Positions 1 to 6,498 of a stretch of DNA of 22,985 nucleotides are shown here, in pieces; the stretch's first letter is position 1; the number at the start of each line of letters is the position of its first letter. The notes under the pieces were generated by a model. That model had not been told where the DNA came from, did no database searches, and was given only the letters and a program-made list of their open reading frames with translations. The stretch is taken from IMG/VR virus record IMGVR_UViG_3300025128_000361, positions 1 to 22,985 of that record; one strand, 5' to 3'. The position numbers and the translations under genes were made by a program. Source of the stretch: a virus.

Positions 1-159
1 GCCCATAGCACCGCCTTTAGCCATGCCTTTAGCCATCTTCATAGCACCACCTCTTGCCATGTATTTACTTTTCTTCATAGCACCGCCTTTAGCCATACCC
101 TTAGATTTTTTCATGGCTCCACCGCCAGCCATCATTTTAGATTTTTTATGTCCCGGCAT
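1..159 (-). CDS. Gly-Gly-Ala-Met repeat basic protein (3' end outside window)
   Basis: An open frame starts with ATG at 159 and runs off the left edge after 53 codons. It is preceded by an AGGAG ribosome binding site about six bases upstream, which fixes the start. The protein begins MPGHKKSK and then repeats a unit of about 12 residues of the form K-x-M-A-(K/R)-G-G-A-M-K, so it is made almost wholly of Lys, Gly, Met and Ala. Met- and Gly-rich basic repeats of this kind recur as small unassigned proteins in marine phages. I do not know a function. It is the last visible member of a row of tiny basic proteins and probably belongs to the same transcript. Gene reality is well supported by the start site and the periodic translation; role unknown. 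Confidence 0.8.
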   Translation of the reverse strand, partial: MPGHKKSKMMAGGGAMKKSKGMAKGGAMKKSKYMARGGAMKMAKGMAKGGAMG

Positions 160-173
160 TTTATCTCCTGTAA

Positions 174-491
174 TTACCTTCTGCCAAACAAACCCATATT
201 GTTTGAACTTTTAACTATTTTACCACCAATTTTCTTCTTAATGATAGTCTTTACATTTGTTGGTTTGCCACCAACACCTTGTCTCACTGCTCGCTTTCTT
301 TTGACCGCTGATTTAATCTGTCCCTTAGACATTCCTTTTGCTTTGGAACGAGGCACACATTTAGGATACTTTCTCTTAGAACCTTTCGCTGACTTTCTGC
401 CACAGGCTTGAAACTTACCGTCTTTTTTTGGAGCACCAATATCTACCCAATCTCCCTTCGAGCCTTTACCAAACCATTCTTTGAGTGACAT
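174..491 (-). CDS. small Cys/Lys-rich basic protein
   Basis: This encodes 105 residues, strongly basic, with a segment WVDIGAPKKDGKFQACG then KRKYPKCVP. The W-V-D-I-G and C-G-R-K-S-A-K-G-S-K-R-K-Y-P-K-C pattern resembles small uncharacterised proteins of marine phages and large DNA viruses. The two Cys around residues 30 and 45 could pair or bind metal. The C-terminal half has VGGKPTNVKTIIKKKIGGK and ends GLFGRR. The ATG overlaps the stop of the upstream gene as TAATG, so it is probably translated by re-initiation. No catalytic motif is visible. A DNA-binding, RNA-binding or virion-cementing role would suit the charge but is inference. Confidence 0.85.
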   Translation of the reverse strand: MSLKEWFGKGSKGDWVDIGAPKKDGKFQACGRKSAKGSKRKYPKCVPRSKAKGMSKGQIKSAVKRKRAVRQGVGGKPTNVKTIIKKKIGGKIVKSSNNMGLFGRR

Positions 492-781
492 TATTTATTC
501 CTTGCCCTTCTTAAATCTTGTTTGCCTTTTTTGAAAATGTCAACTTGAGCTCTTTTGCCCATGACTTTTGACCTCTGCTCGCCAACGGTTAAAATTTGTA
601 TTTTTCGTGCAAAAGATTTTTTTGTTCTTTTCACTTTCGCCACTGTAGCTTTCGCATCGGCTGGTGTTTTGAATTTTATAGATACGGTATCAGATGGTCG
701 TTCATCTGTGTAAAGGTCGCTGTGCTTAGATGCTGGTCTTACTTTACCGCTTTTTGTTTTTCTTGGTATTCTTCTTTGCAT
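491..781 (-). CDS. conserved small basic protein
   Basis: This encodes 96 residues, rich in Lys and Arg. Residues about 10 to 35 (KSGKVRPASKHSDLYTDERPSDT) are followed by an alternating beta-like stretch VSIKFKTPADAKATVAKVKR, then a conserved-looking ILTVGEQRSKVMGKRAQVDIFKKG. It looks like a folded alpha/beta domain rather than low complexity, but I do not recognise a named family. The start at 781 lies inside the 3' end of the 45-residue gene 744-881 in another frame (38 bases overlap), and its stop shares a base with the next ATG (TAATG). Function unknown; probably a virion or nucleoid-type accessory protein of the same operon. Confidence 0.85.
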   Translation of the reverse strand: MQRRIPRKTKSGKVRPASKHSDLYTDERPSDTVSIKFKTPADAKATVAKVKRTKKSFARKIQILTVGEQRSKVMGKRAQVDIFKKGKQDLRRARNK

Positions 782-881
782 TGCTCATAACCTTAATATG
801 TTTTTTTATGATATTAGACTGTCGTTTGTGCAACTTAGAGGCATTGCTTAGTTGTTTTACTACTTTTTTTAACTTTCTCAT
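744..881 (-). CDS. tiny Lys-rich helical protein, 45 aa
   Basis: An ATG at 881 opens 45 codons ending at TAA (744). The translation starts MRKLKKVVKQLSNASKLHKR, continues with a helical segment ending KHIKVMSN, and finishes in a poly-Lys/Asn tail. The A-S-K-L-H-x-x-Q-x-x-x-I-x-x-H core resembles tiny proteins in marine phages, from memory only. The start overlaps the stop of the upstream 46-residue gene as TAATG, the same junction used repeatedly in this operon, and the 3' end overlaps the next gene by 38 bases. Together with 881-1021 it fills an otherwise empty gap. Function unknown. Confidence 0.7.
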   Translation of the reverse strand: MRKLKKVVKQLSNASKLHKRQSNIIKKHIKVMSNAKKNTKKNKKR

Positions 882-1021
882 TAGCGATACTTTTTACTTT
901 TTCGTTTAGTGCCATCTGCTCGTTTAATTAAACCACGAGCTTTAGCAGAGGCCCTTTCACTAAACCCTAACTTTTTGCCCTGCCTAACTTTTCTTTTTAT
1001 GGTACTGGCTTTTGCAACCAT
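881..1021 (-). CDS. tiny basic protein, 46 aa
   Basis: An ATG at 1021 shares a base with the upstream stop (TAATG) and opens 46 codons ending at 881. The sequence contains SERASAKARGLIKRADGTKR and ends KSKKYR. The R-G-L-I-x-R-A-D-G-T-K-R-K-S-K-K-Y-R ending looks like a conserved phage motif that I have seen in small uncharacterised proteins, but I cannot name the family. Over a third of residues are Lys or Arg. It is too short for usual ORF cut-offs, but tight packing on both sides supports it. Function unknown. Confidence 0.75.
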   Translation of the reverse strand: MVAKASTIKRKVRQGKKLGFSERASAKARGLIKRADGTKRKSKKYR

Positions 1022-1374
1022 TAGCTAGGTACTTTTGTTCGCTTTCTTTTGCCTTGCATCATAGCACCACAGCCACGGCTTTGTACCATAACAGCTCCGC
1101 CATTCTTCATAAAACCCATTTTGTTTCTAACTCTTTTTGGTAACTTAGGTAATCCTTTGTTATCACTAGGTATAGGTTTTAGGCCTTTGACTTCGCCACC
1201 AGCCGCCTTTTTTGCACCTTTATATTTGCCACCCATTCTTTTGTACTCTTGCACCATGTAACCTGAGGCATAAGCGGATGGGAAAACATCGAACTTAGCT
1301 TTTGCTTTTGCTCTAGCTTTTCGATACAAACTTGGGTTTGCTACATTGCTTGGAACTTTACTTTTTTCAGCCAT
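1021..1374 (-). CDS. conserved basic phage protein (DUF5872-like)
   Basis: This encodes 117 residues. The N-terminal part has VPSNVANPSLYRKARAKAKA followed by FPSAYASGYMVQEYKRMGGKY. The P-S-A-Y-A-S-G-x-x-V-x-E-Y-K-R-x-G-G-x-Y signature is, as I recall, that of the DUF5872-type small proteins of marine phages and giant viruses. The C-terminal part carries KNGGAVMVQSRGCGAMMQGK, a Gly/Met/Cys tail like that of the GGAM repeat protein at the window edge. The ATG lies a few bases after the stop of the upstream gene with a GGAGA about 13 bases upstream. No enzymatic motif is seen. Role unknown, perhaps nucleic-acid binding or structural. The family label is from memory. Confidence 0.85.
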   Translation of the reverse strand: MAEKSKVPSNVANPSLYRKARAKAKAKFDVFPSAYASGYMVQEYKRMGGKYKGAKKAAGGEVKGLKPIPSDNKGLPKLPKRVRNKMGFMKNGGAVMVQSRGCGAMMQGKRKRTKVPS

Positions 1375-1380
1375 AATTTT

Positions 1381-1665
1381 TTAACATCTCCATCTTCTTC
1401 TTGCTTGTCTCAATCTCGAGTTCGGATTCTTAGCTGCCTTAGGAAACTTTTTCATCTGTCCCGCAGACCGAGCACAAAAAGATTTTCTTCTTGCTTTCTC
1501 TTTAGCAGTAAGATTTTTCTTCTTCGTTACTGCTGTCTTTAGTTTACTGCCGGGGTTTTCTCTACGATAACGAGCTACACCCGCTTTCGTCATCCCAGCT
1601 CCACTTTTTGTGGACCTAAAATACTTTTTAGTTTTCGGTGGGTTTTTACTTACCTTCCGTGCCAT
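1381..1665 (-). CDS. DUF6321-like basic protein
   Basis: This encodes 94 residues, very basic. It has KSGAGMTKAGVARYRRENPG, then SKLKTAVTKKKNLTAKEKAR, then RRKSFCARSAGQMKKFP, and ends RQARRRWRC. The order G-(M/L)-T-x-x-G-x-x-x-Y, S-x-L-K-x-x-V-T, A-R-R-K-S-F-C-A-R and a terminal K/R-W-x-C matches my recollection of the DUF6321 family of marine phages; no function has been assigned to it. The conserved Cys near residue 64 and the terminal Cys may be functional. No clear ribosome binding site lies upstream, so translation is probably coupled to the gene ending at 1669. Confidence 0.88.
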   Translation of the reverse strand: MARKVSKNPPKTKKYFRSTKSGAGMTKAGVARYRRENPGSKLKTAVTKKKNLTAKEKARRKSFCARSAGQMKKFPKAAKNPNSRLRQARRRWRC

Positions 1666-1668
1666 TCA

Positions 1669-2070
1669 TTAATAGTTTTTATTAAGAACTAAAATGATGT
1701 TGTAAGCATCTCCACTCGAGTGCCCGACAGTTGTAAAGTCTATATCTCCTGTCACACCACTACCTGCGTTGTTAGGAATCCCACTAAATAAATCAAAGTA
1801 TTCGTCACCCGTGCTATCTGCTGGTAAATGTATTAATAAAACATTCGAAGTAGCATCAAACTCAAGTTTGACACTCATACCAACAGTCGCCCAGTAAATT
1901 CTTTCTACACTTACAGAGGTACATGCCTGCCCAGCACTGTTTGATGCTAGGGCAGAAACATCTACTTTTTTTACGGCAGATTCACCTGTGCCATCAGAGA
2001 CATTAGTGAACCGCAAAATAGCTTTTCGTTCTCCGTCTTGTATAGTTTGTGAGGCTACTGCATCTGCCAT
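1669..2070 (-). CDS. conserved phage structural-type protein
   Basis: This encodes 133 residues. The sequence alternates beta-like strands: a start with TIQDGERKAILRFTNVSDGTG, a middle with IYWATVGMSVKLEFDATSN and an end with GDIDFTTVGHSSGDAYNIIL. This pattern (DG-R-K-A-I-x-x-x-T, SDGTGE, GMSV-x-L, NNAG-x-G-V-T-G-D-I, FTT-x-x-H) resembles a family of unassigned proteins that sit after capsid genes in marine phages. A beta-rich fold suits a head-decoration, neck or tail protein. An AGGAG site seven bases upstream of the ATG at 2070 supports the start. Exact role not known. Confidence 0.85.
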   Translation of the reverse strand: MADAVASQTIQDGERKAILRFTNVSDGTGESAVKKVDVSALASNSAGQACTSVSVERIYWATVGMSVKLEFDATSNVLLIHLPADSTGDEYFDLFSGIPNNAGSGVTGDIDFTTVGHSSGDAYNIILVLNKNY

Positions 2071-2079
2071 AATTTACTC

Positions 2080-2790
2080 CTATAACTCTGAGTTTGCTGT
2101 TCTTTCTTTCAAAGCATGGATGTAATCAACGGTTAATACCTTAGCCGCTGCGGCTCCATTTTGAATACCGAAAGATACATTCAACTCTTCATCGTCAGGT
2201 GCATTTGTATTAACTACTGTACCTGCCTCGACATTATCTTGGTAAACTCTGAACTTTTGGTCTTTTGGATTGTAAACGAATCCAACTGTCATAAAAGTAT
2301 CGTCTGCCAAAGAATTTGGTAAGGTTAGTGTTGACTGTGAGCTATCTTTTTCTACAACGAAATCTATGGTTGCGGCTCCGTCAGCTTTTAAGAAAAAAAT
2401 ACCATCGCTCACATCTAACGGTGTGGTATCTGTAAGTTGTAGACCAGCTACTATGTCAGATTGTGTGGCATCGTTTGCTTTGAATCTAAAATAGAAAGCG
2501 ATTTGTTTACCAGCCTCATACTTAAAACCTTCTTTTTTCAGTTGAAAAAAGTCATGGTCATTATCGCCAGCGGCATTTGTTATTTGCAACAAGCCACCAT
2601 CACCATCAATCAATGCCTCAGCCGCACTGCCTGAGCCATCTTCTGTGGTTGTAATAGTAAAATCTCCAGCATTGTAAATGTTGAAGTCATCGAAGTATTC
2701 GTGATACTTATGTCGGCTAGGTTGTTTTAACAAACCACCTGAACCTGAGGAGCTAACATTAGTAACTCCTGATGTAAAATGTGTAGACAT
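2080..2790 (-). CDS. ConA/LamG-like beta-sandwich structural protein
   Basis: This encodes 236 residues from ATG 2790, chosen over an upstream start at 2826 because a perfect AGGAGG lies seven bases before it. After a Gly/Ser N-terminus comes YHEYFDDFNIYNAGDF and then a run of beta strands: HDFFQLKKEGFKYEAGKQIA, FYFRFKANDATQSDIVAGLQ, GIFFLKADGAATIDFVV, VGFVYNPKDQKFRVYQDN. This matches the layout of concanavalin-type jelly rolls (LamG-like) often found in phage virion proteins. It probably binds surface sugars or decorates the particle. It is the first gene of the operon after the capsid terminator and has its own promoter. Lectin activity is inference. Confidence 0.85.
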   Translation of the reverse strand: MSTHFTSGVTNVSSSGSGGLLKQPSRHKYHEYFDDFNIYNAGDFTITTTEDGSGSAAEALIDGDGGLLQITNAAGDNDHDFFQLKKEGFKYEAGKQIAFYFRFKANDATQSDIVAGLQLTDTTPLDVSDGIFFLKADGAATIDFVVEKDSSQSTLTLPNSLADDTFMTVGFVYNPKDQKFRVYQDNVEAGTVVNTNAPDDEELNVSFGIQNGAAAAKVLTVDYIHALKERTANSEL

Positions 2791-2796
2791 AAACAG

Positions 2797-2802
2797 CCTC
2801 CT
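2797..2802 (-). promoter_or_regulatory. consensus Shine-Dalgarno AGGAGG
   Basis: AGGAGG on the minus strand, inside AAAAGGAGGC, lies six bases upstream of the ATG at 2790. It decides the start of the ConA-like protein and predicts strong translation of the first gene after the capsid terminator. Confidence 0.85.
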
Positions 2803-2853
2803 TTTGTTGACCATTACAGACACCATGCCTGTAACATTTATACTACAGATTCA

Positions 2854-2882
2854 ATAATACTACTCCGTATCGTTATGTGCAA
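2854..2882 (-). promoter_or_regulatory. putative sigma70 promoter of the distal structural operon
   Basis: On the minus strand, TTGCAC (2882-2877) and TATTAT (2859-2854) are separated by exactly 17 bases. The -10 box matches consensus at five of six positions and the -35 box at three. It lies directly after the intrinsic terminator of the capsid operon and before the gene at 2790, where a fresh start of transcription would be needed. A short inverted repeat, CTGTA then TACAG ten bases later, lies just downstream (about 2833-2852) and could be an operator or chance. Confidence 0.5.
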
Positions 2883-2888
2883 ACAAAA

Positions 2889-2916
2889 AAAAAGGACCCT
2901 AAACAGGGTCCTTTTT
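2889..2916 (-). terminator. intrinsic terminator after the capsid operon
   Basis: The perfect inverted repeat AAAGGACCCT / AGGGTCCTTT (2891-2900 and 2905-2914) has a four-base loop and extends by further A-T pairs. On the minus strand the stem is followed by a run of ten T, a textbook rho-independent terminator about 40 bases after the capsid stop codon. The other strand also has a T run of five after the stem, so it may act in both directions. Confidence 0.95.
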
Positions 2917-2951
2917 GTAATACTGAGTAACAAAGTGTATTACTACTTCGA

Positions 2952-3869
2952 TTAAGCTCCTTGTGAACCGTAGACACCTCTCCAGTCGGAGAAACCAAAA
3001 GAGTATCTCTCTCTTGCTTTGTATCTAATATTTCCAGTTGAGAAATCAGGTTCCATTGAATTTTCCATAGGTGACCTTTGGAACATCTTGAGTCCATCAC
3101 CCATTTCATTCACTGAGGTCAGAATGAAGAAAGCATCAGGGTCATTTAGATAATGATTGACAACATAACCACCCGGTAAAACACCAGTGTTTTTGATTGC
3201 GTTGACATCATTGTCTGCTGTCCCAGACCTTAAATCTGATTGTAGAATTCTATCAGCAACGAAGACTAACTGTGGTGGAACCACAAGTTTGTCAGGTTGT
3301 ACAGATATAATTAAACCTCTGTCATCAGTAAAGGTTGAAATATCAATGAAAGCATCCTCTAGTGATGCCTCGTTTAAGTCAGCCATTGTGCTTGCTCTGT
3401 TAGCCGCTGAGCCACCACCTGCTAGTGGGTGGTCAGATGCGATTAGAGATTTGCCATCGCCACCAAGGAAAGATGATGAGAACGCATTGTTTAAAACATC
3501 TGCTCCCTTAACTTCCTTAGTATTAGCCATAGATTTTGCTAATGCTTTAACATATCTCTTTCCGAGAGAATCATAAAGGTTGTCCTCTATGGCCTCCTCG
3601 GTTAACGCAAACGCAAGTGAAACAGTCTCATGTGTATAACGAGAACTGAAACTCTCTGATGCGTTGTCAAAGCTAACACCTTGACCTTCTGATTTTACTG
3701 GTGCTGAACCAAATCCAACGATTAATACTTCTTCTTCGAAAGCTCTGTTTGAATCTTCGATTACAAAAATATCTTCGTATTCTCTATCGTACTCATCGTA
3801 ATTCATACCAAAGAGAGAATTTAAGCCCGGCTCAAGTTCTTTCGCTAATTGTGCTCTTGAAATTGCCAT
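2952..3869 (-). CDS. major capsid protein
   Basis: This encodes 305 residues. The sequence begins MAISRAQLAKELEPGLNSLF and includes EYEDIFVIEDSNRAFEEEVL, DNASESFSSRYTHETVSLAF, ALTEEAIEDNLYDSLGKRYV and a C-terminal block with RSPMENSMEPDFSTGNIRYK then ERYSFGFSDWRGVYGS. This order (N-arm, E-x-x-x-EDNLYD spine helix, SDHPLAGGG loop, LVVPPQL, C-terminal R-Y-x-F-G-x-x-D-W-R-x-x-Y-G) is typical of HK97-fold capsid proteins close to the Mu-gpT-like group. It follows the scaffold gene in the conserved head-gene order and precedes a strong terminator, as expected of the most abundantly made virion protein. An AAGGA site eight bases upstream supports the start. No protease gene is seen, and the scaffold is separate. 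Confidence 0.92.
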   Translation of the reverse strand: MAISRAQLAKELEPGLNSLFGMNYDEYDREYEDIFVIEDSNRAFEEEVLIVGFGSAPVKSEGQGVSFDNASESFSSRYTHETVSLAFALTEEAIEDNLYDSLGKRYVKALAKSMANTKEVKGADVLNNAFSSSFLGGDGKSLIASDHPLAGGGSAANRASTMADLNEASLEDAFIDISTFTDDRGLIISVQPDKLVVPPQLVFVADRILQSDLRSGTADNDVNAIKNTGVLPGGYVVNHYLNDPDAFFILTSVNEMGDGLKMFQRSPMENSMEPDFSTGNIRYKARERYSFGFSDWRGVYGSQGA

Positions 3870-3881
3870 AATTATATATCC

Positions 3882-4469
3882 TTAAGCTAATCCAGCTCCT
3901 TTTTGTCCCATGATATGATTTTGAATCACGCATAGTACATTAGTGTTGGACGATGCAACATCGTCATTATCAGGGTCTTGGCTAATATCAATGCACTTAA
4001 GTGGTAAAGTAGCTGTAGTAGCTCCTGTTCCAACATCTAATTGTGCGGCTGATATGCCCGACTTTGTATCCCCTACAGGAGATGACTCTACTATATCGAA
4101 ATTACCAAATAGGTCTGCCACTGGAAAAGCGGCATCTGCTTGGTATTCAAATACGACATTAGGGTCATCTATTACAGAGGCGATTATATCCGATGCAGAA
4201 ATACTGCCCGGATAATGGTTTTTGAAAACCTGTTCTCCTGAGGTTGGGTCTGTATATTGAACTCCATTAAAAACTCCTACTACAGGAACCGTGCCTGTTG
4301 CGGCATGTCTTCCTATAACCCCAGCTGTAAGCTGAGTTACCAAGTCGCCTTGGAATATTGGAGTTGTGGCTCCACTAGCTATTCTGTACCTAGACTGGCC
4401 ACCACTATATGGTGCTCCACCCATCATTCGAACTGGCTTTGCTCCGAAAGGTGCGTTTTTATTTGCCAT
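3882..4469 (-). CDS. head structural protein, probable decoration protein
   Basis: This encodes 195 residues. It begins NKNAPFGAKPVRMMGGAPYS and continues with GGQSRYRIASGATTPIFQGD and LVTQLTAGVIGRHAATGT, then a beta-rich body ending LCVIQNHIMGQKGAGLA. The A-P-F-G-x-x-P and Y-x-I-A-S-G-x-x-x-x-I-F-x-G-D-x-V patterns recur in proteins next to capsid genes of marine phages. It lies 12 bases upstream of the capsid gene with its own AAGGAA site, so it should be made in similar amounts. A capsid-decorating or stabilising role is inferred from position and composition. Confidence 0.87.
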   Translation of the reverse strand: MANKNAPFGAKPVRMMGGAPYSGGQSRYRIASGATTPIFQGDLVTQLTAGVIGRHAATGTVPVVGVFNGVQYTDPTSGEQVFKNHYPGSISASDIIASVIDDPNVVFEYQADAAFPVADLFGNFDIVESSPVGDTKSGISAAQLDVGTGATTATLPLKCIDISQDPDNDDVASSNTNVLCVIQNHIMGQKGAGLA

Positions 4470-4494
4470 AATAATTCCTTAATTCAAATAATGT

Positions 4495-4971
4495 TTACTT
4501 TTTTCCAAAAGTAACTTCGGATTTCCTCTTAGAATCATACTTAACATAGCGACCATCTTTTGACGACTCGTTAAACATAGTGTTATCGAGTGCGGCACTT
4601 TTCGCAGATGTCTGTTGCTCATAATAAGCATTTCTTTCTTGCTTGGTTTCTACTGGTATTTTTGCTAAGAGTAGTCCATCTGTATAAACTAAACCAGCAT
4701 GTCTGCCTGAATCAGCTGTTGGGTAGTCGTACTCAGAAGGTAAATCAGTACCTCTTACGAGTTCCCAACCTTCTCTAAGTCTTCTACTTACATTAGCTCT
4801 ATCCTCTTGTCCCAACATAGACTCTCGTATCCAACGATACTCATAGCCTTCAGGTGGTGCAGGAGTCTCAAGTTTTCTTACTGGCCTCCATGGTTGTCTG
4901 CGAGATTGTTTATCGTGTGTCTCGGAATCACGAGAATTTCTAGTGTTTGTCACTTGCTCTTTATCGTTCAT
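4495..4971 (-). CDS. conserved head-module protein
   Basis: This encodes 158 residues, hydrophilic. The first 35 residues are charged and probably disordered (ending RRQPWRPVRKLETPAPPEGY). Then EYRWIRESMLGQEDRANVSR and REGWELVRGTDLPSEYDYPT give a small folded core, followed by GLVYTDGLLLAKIPVETKQE and a charged helix. The P-P-E-G-Y-x-Y-R-W-I-R-E pattern with R-E-G-W-E-x-V is, from memory, a conserved small gene between scaffold and decoration genes of marine phages. The start overlaps the scaffold stop as ATGA. Likely an accessory assembly factor or minor head protein; not established. Confidence 0.85.
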   Translation of the reverse strand: MNDKEQVTNTRNSRDSETHDKQSRRQPWRPVRKLETPAPPEGYEYRWIRESMLGQEDRANVSRRLREGWELVRGTDLPSEYDYPTADSGRHAGLVYTDGLLLAKIPVETKQERNAYYEQQTSAKSAALDNTMFNESSKDGRYVKYDSKRKSEVTFGKK

Positions 4972-5891
4972 TTTGCCTCCCTTGCATCGATTTTTTGCTT
5001 TTCCTTTGCAACGGATTTAAGCCATGCCTCTTCAGACATATTGTGTGGCTTAAGTCCACGAAGGCGGTCAACTTCCGATTTAGAGAAAGTAACACCGTTC
5101 TTCTTACTGCCCTGTGTTTTTTGTCGACCTCCAACGGAGGCTGAGGCAACCCTTTGCACAGCGGGTTCGCTTTCGTTTGCACCGACATTCCCTTTTAAGT
5201 TGGGATAAACTTGTTCAATTCTATTGTTTAACTCTTGATAATACTCACTAGAGTCAGCCTCGAAGCCTTCATCTATTAACATATTATGTTGAAAGTAAGC
5301 ATACTTAGTAGCACGCATGTTGTTTTCATCAGATTGGTCACCATACCAACTATTCTTCGCATACCAATCTAAAGCCTCTTTTGTTGGTTGTACATTTTGT
5401 GGCTCTTGTTGTTGATACTCTTGTTGATATTGTGGCACTTGTTGTGGTTGCTCGGCTCTTTGTTTTGCAACTCGCAACTTTTCTTTTTCGATTACAAGCT
5501 CACTTTTCAGTGTGTCTGCCTTACTAATTAGTTCTGCATCGTTACTAGCAAGAGCTTTTTTATAAAGCTCCTCTGCTTGTGTTTGTTTTGCATCTAAAGC
5601 CTCTTCTTGTTTGGCTAGTAAATTAGATTGACTCTCTACAGCAACATTACGCAGGCTAAGATTTTCTTGGTCTTTCTCAACTAGTCTTGCTTTTAGTAAA
5701 GCATTTTCTTCTTGTGTTTTTCTGTTTCTTTCGTTTAGTTTGTTTATTCTCTTAGAAACATTTTTTGTATAATTTTCTAATTCATCCTCTTTTGTCTCAA
5801 CGGACTCAGGGGCATCACTTGGTTCAGAATCAACTACCTCGACCTCTACTTCGTTTTCGTTATCTTGTACTTTCTTTTCTTCTTCACTCAT
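4968..5891 (-). CDS. capsid assembly scaffolding protein
   Basis: This encodes 307 residues. The N-terminus is acidic (EVEVEVVDSEPSD), followed by a long predicted coiled coil from about residue 40 to 165 (for example NVSKRINKLNERNRKTQEEN and ALASNDAELISKADTLKSEL), a Gln/Pro-rich hinge at about 170-195, then a helical region with WYAKNSWYGDQSDENNMRAT. The basic C-terminus has TFSKSEVDRLRGLKPHNMSE, AWLKSVAKEKQKI. A long acidic coiled coil with a short basic capsid-binding tail, placed upstream of the capsid gene, is the classic scaffold design. The start follows the GroES-like stop directly (TAAATG). Confidence 0.88.
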   Translation of the reverse strand: MSEEEKKVQDNENEVEVEVVDSEPSDAPESVETKEDELENYTKNVSKRINKLNERNRKTQEENALLKARLVEKDQENLSLRNVAVESQSNLLAKQEEALDAKQTQAEELYKKALASNDAELISKADTLKSELVIEKEKLRVAKQRAEQPQQVPQYQQEYQQQEPQNVQPTKEALDWYAKNSWYGDQSDENNMRATKYAYFQHNMLIDEGFEADSSEYYQELNNRIEQVYPNLKGNVGANESEPAVQRVASASVGGRQKTQGSKKNGVTFSKSEVDRLRGLKPHNMSEEAWLKSVAKEKQKIDAREAK

Positions 5892-6311
5892 TTATACACT
5901 CACTATGTCATCAGGATTTAATATAGTGGCAATAACTTCGTCATCGTTGATGATACGAACTTCTGCACCATCATCGAGTTTAAACCTAGAGCCGCTATAT
6001 CGTCCTATCAAAACCCATTGTTTCTCTTGACACCAAGGCTTGTCGCCAAACCTCTTAGTATCATTAAAACACAAAGGTCCCATTTTTACCACATAGGCCA
6101 CTACTGTAGCCAATGCCTCTCTGTTTATTGTCTCTTTTGCTAAGACTATACCACCTTTCGATGTTTTTTTACCTGCATAAGGTAAAACCAACATTCGCCA
6201 TCCTGTAGGCTGTGGCATCCTGTCGAGCACTGAGCCATCTAATTTTTCAGGGTCTAGCACTCGCTCCTCAGGACTTACATAAGCATCGTCTAATTTTTTT
6301 TCGTCACTCAT
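5892..6311 (-). CDS. GroES-like co-chaperonin
   Basis: This encodes 139 residues from ATG 6311, which overlaps the upstream stop by eight bases (ATGAGTGA) and is preferred to a GTG nine bases earlier. After a charged N-terminal extension of about 33 residues comes a Cpn10 beta-barrel: PTGWRMLVLPYAGKKTSKGG, IVLAKETINREALATVVAYV, CQEKQWVLIGRYSGSRFKL and VRIINDDEVIATI. The Gly-Gly-Ile-Val-Leu of residues 53-57 matches the GroES mobile loop that binds GroEL, so it may recruit host GroEL for capsid folding, as T4 gp31 does. An inserted Cys-containing loop (CFNDTKRFGDKPWCQ) replaces the usual roof region. Placement among head genes beside scaffold and capsid agrees with that role. No GroEL is in the window. 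Confidence 0.88.
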   Translation of the reverse strand: MSDEKKLDDAYVSPEERVLDPEKLDGSVLDRMPQPTGWRMLVLPYAGKKTSKGGIVLAKETINREALATVVAYVVKMGPLCFNDTKRFGDKPWCQEKQWVLIGRYSGSRFKLDDGAEVRIINDDEVIATILNPDDIVSV

Positions 6312-6498
6312 TATTGTCACTTTTTTTCAGCATGTCTCCTATGCCATTTGTAATATAGTATAAAGCAGAAAGTTCACCTTGCAAATATTTGTAGTGTTCC
6401 ATATCTTTCAGGCCACCACTCATCATAGTTTCTTGAATTTGTTTCTCTCTGTCCTCTAAAAGTTTTTTTAGCTTATCGAGAAAATCTATGTCATTCAT
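6304..6498 (-). CDS. small helical head-module protein, 64 aa
   Basis: This encodes 64 residues, almost all predicted helix: FLDKLKKLLEDREKQIQETM, then GLKDMEHYKYLQGELSALYY, ending GDMLKKSDNNE. It has the look of small proteins encoded beside phage portal genes (M-x-x-x-F-x-x-x-L-x-x-x-L-x-x-R-x-x-x-I-x-x-x-x-x-x-G-x-x-x-x-x-x-Y-x-x-x-x-G). The start overlaps the upstream stop as ATGA and the 3' end overlaps the GroES-like gene by eight bases. Function unknown, perhaps a portal- or scaffold-associated factor. Confidence 0.82.
   Translation of the reverse strand: MNDIDFLDKLKKLLEDREKQIQETMMSGGLKDMEHYKYLQGELSALYYITNGIGDMLKKSDNNE

Noticed and set aside
2873-3109. Second-frame minus-strand ORF of 78 codons at the capsid 3' end
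   Set aside because: Runs through the terminator stem and overlaps the capsid C-terminus; composition not protein-like.
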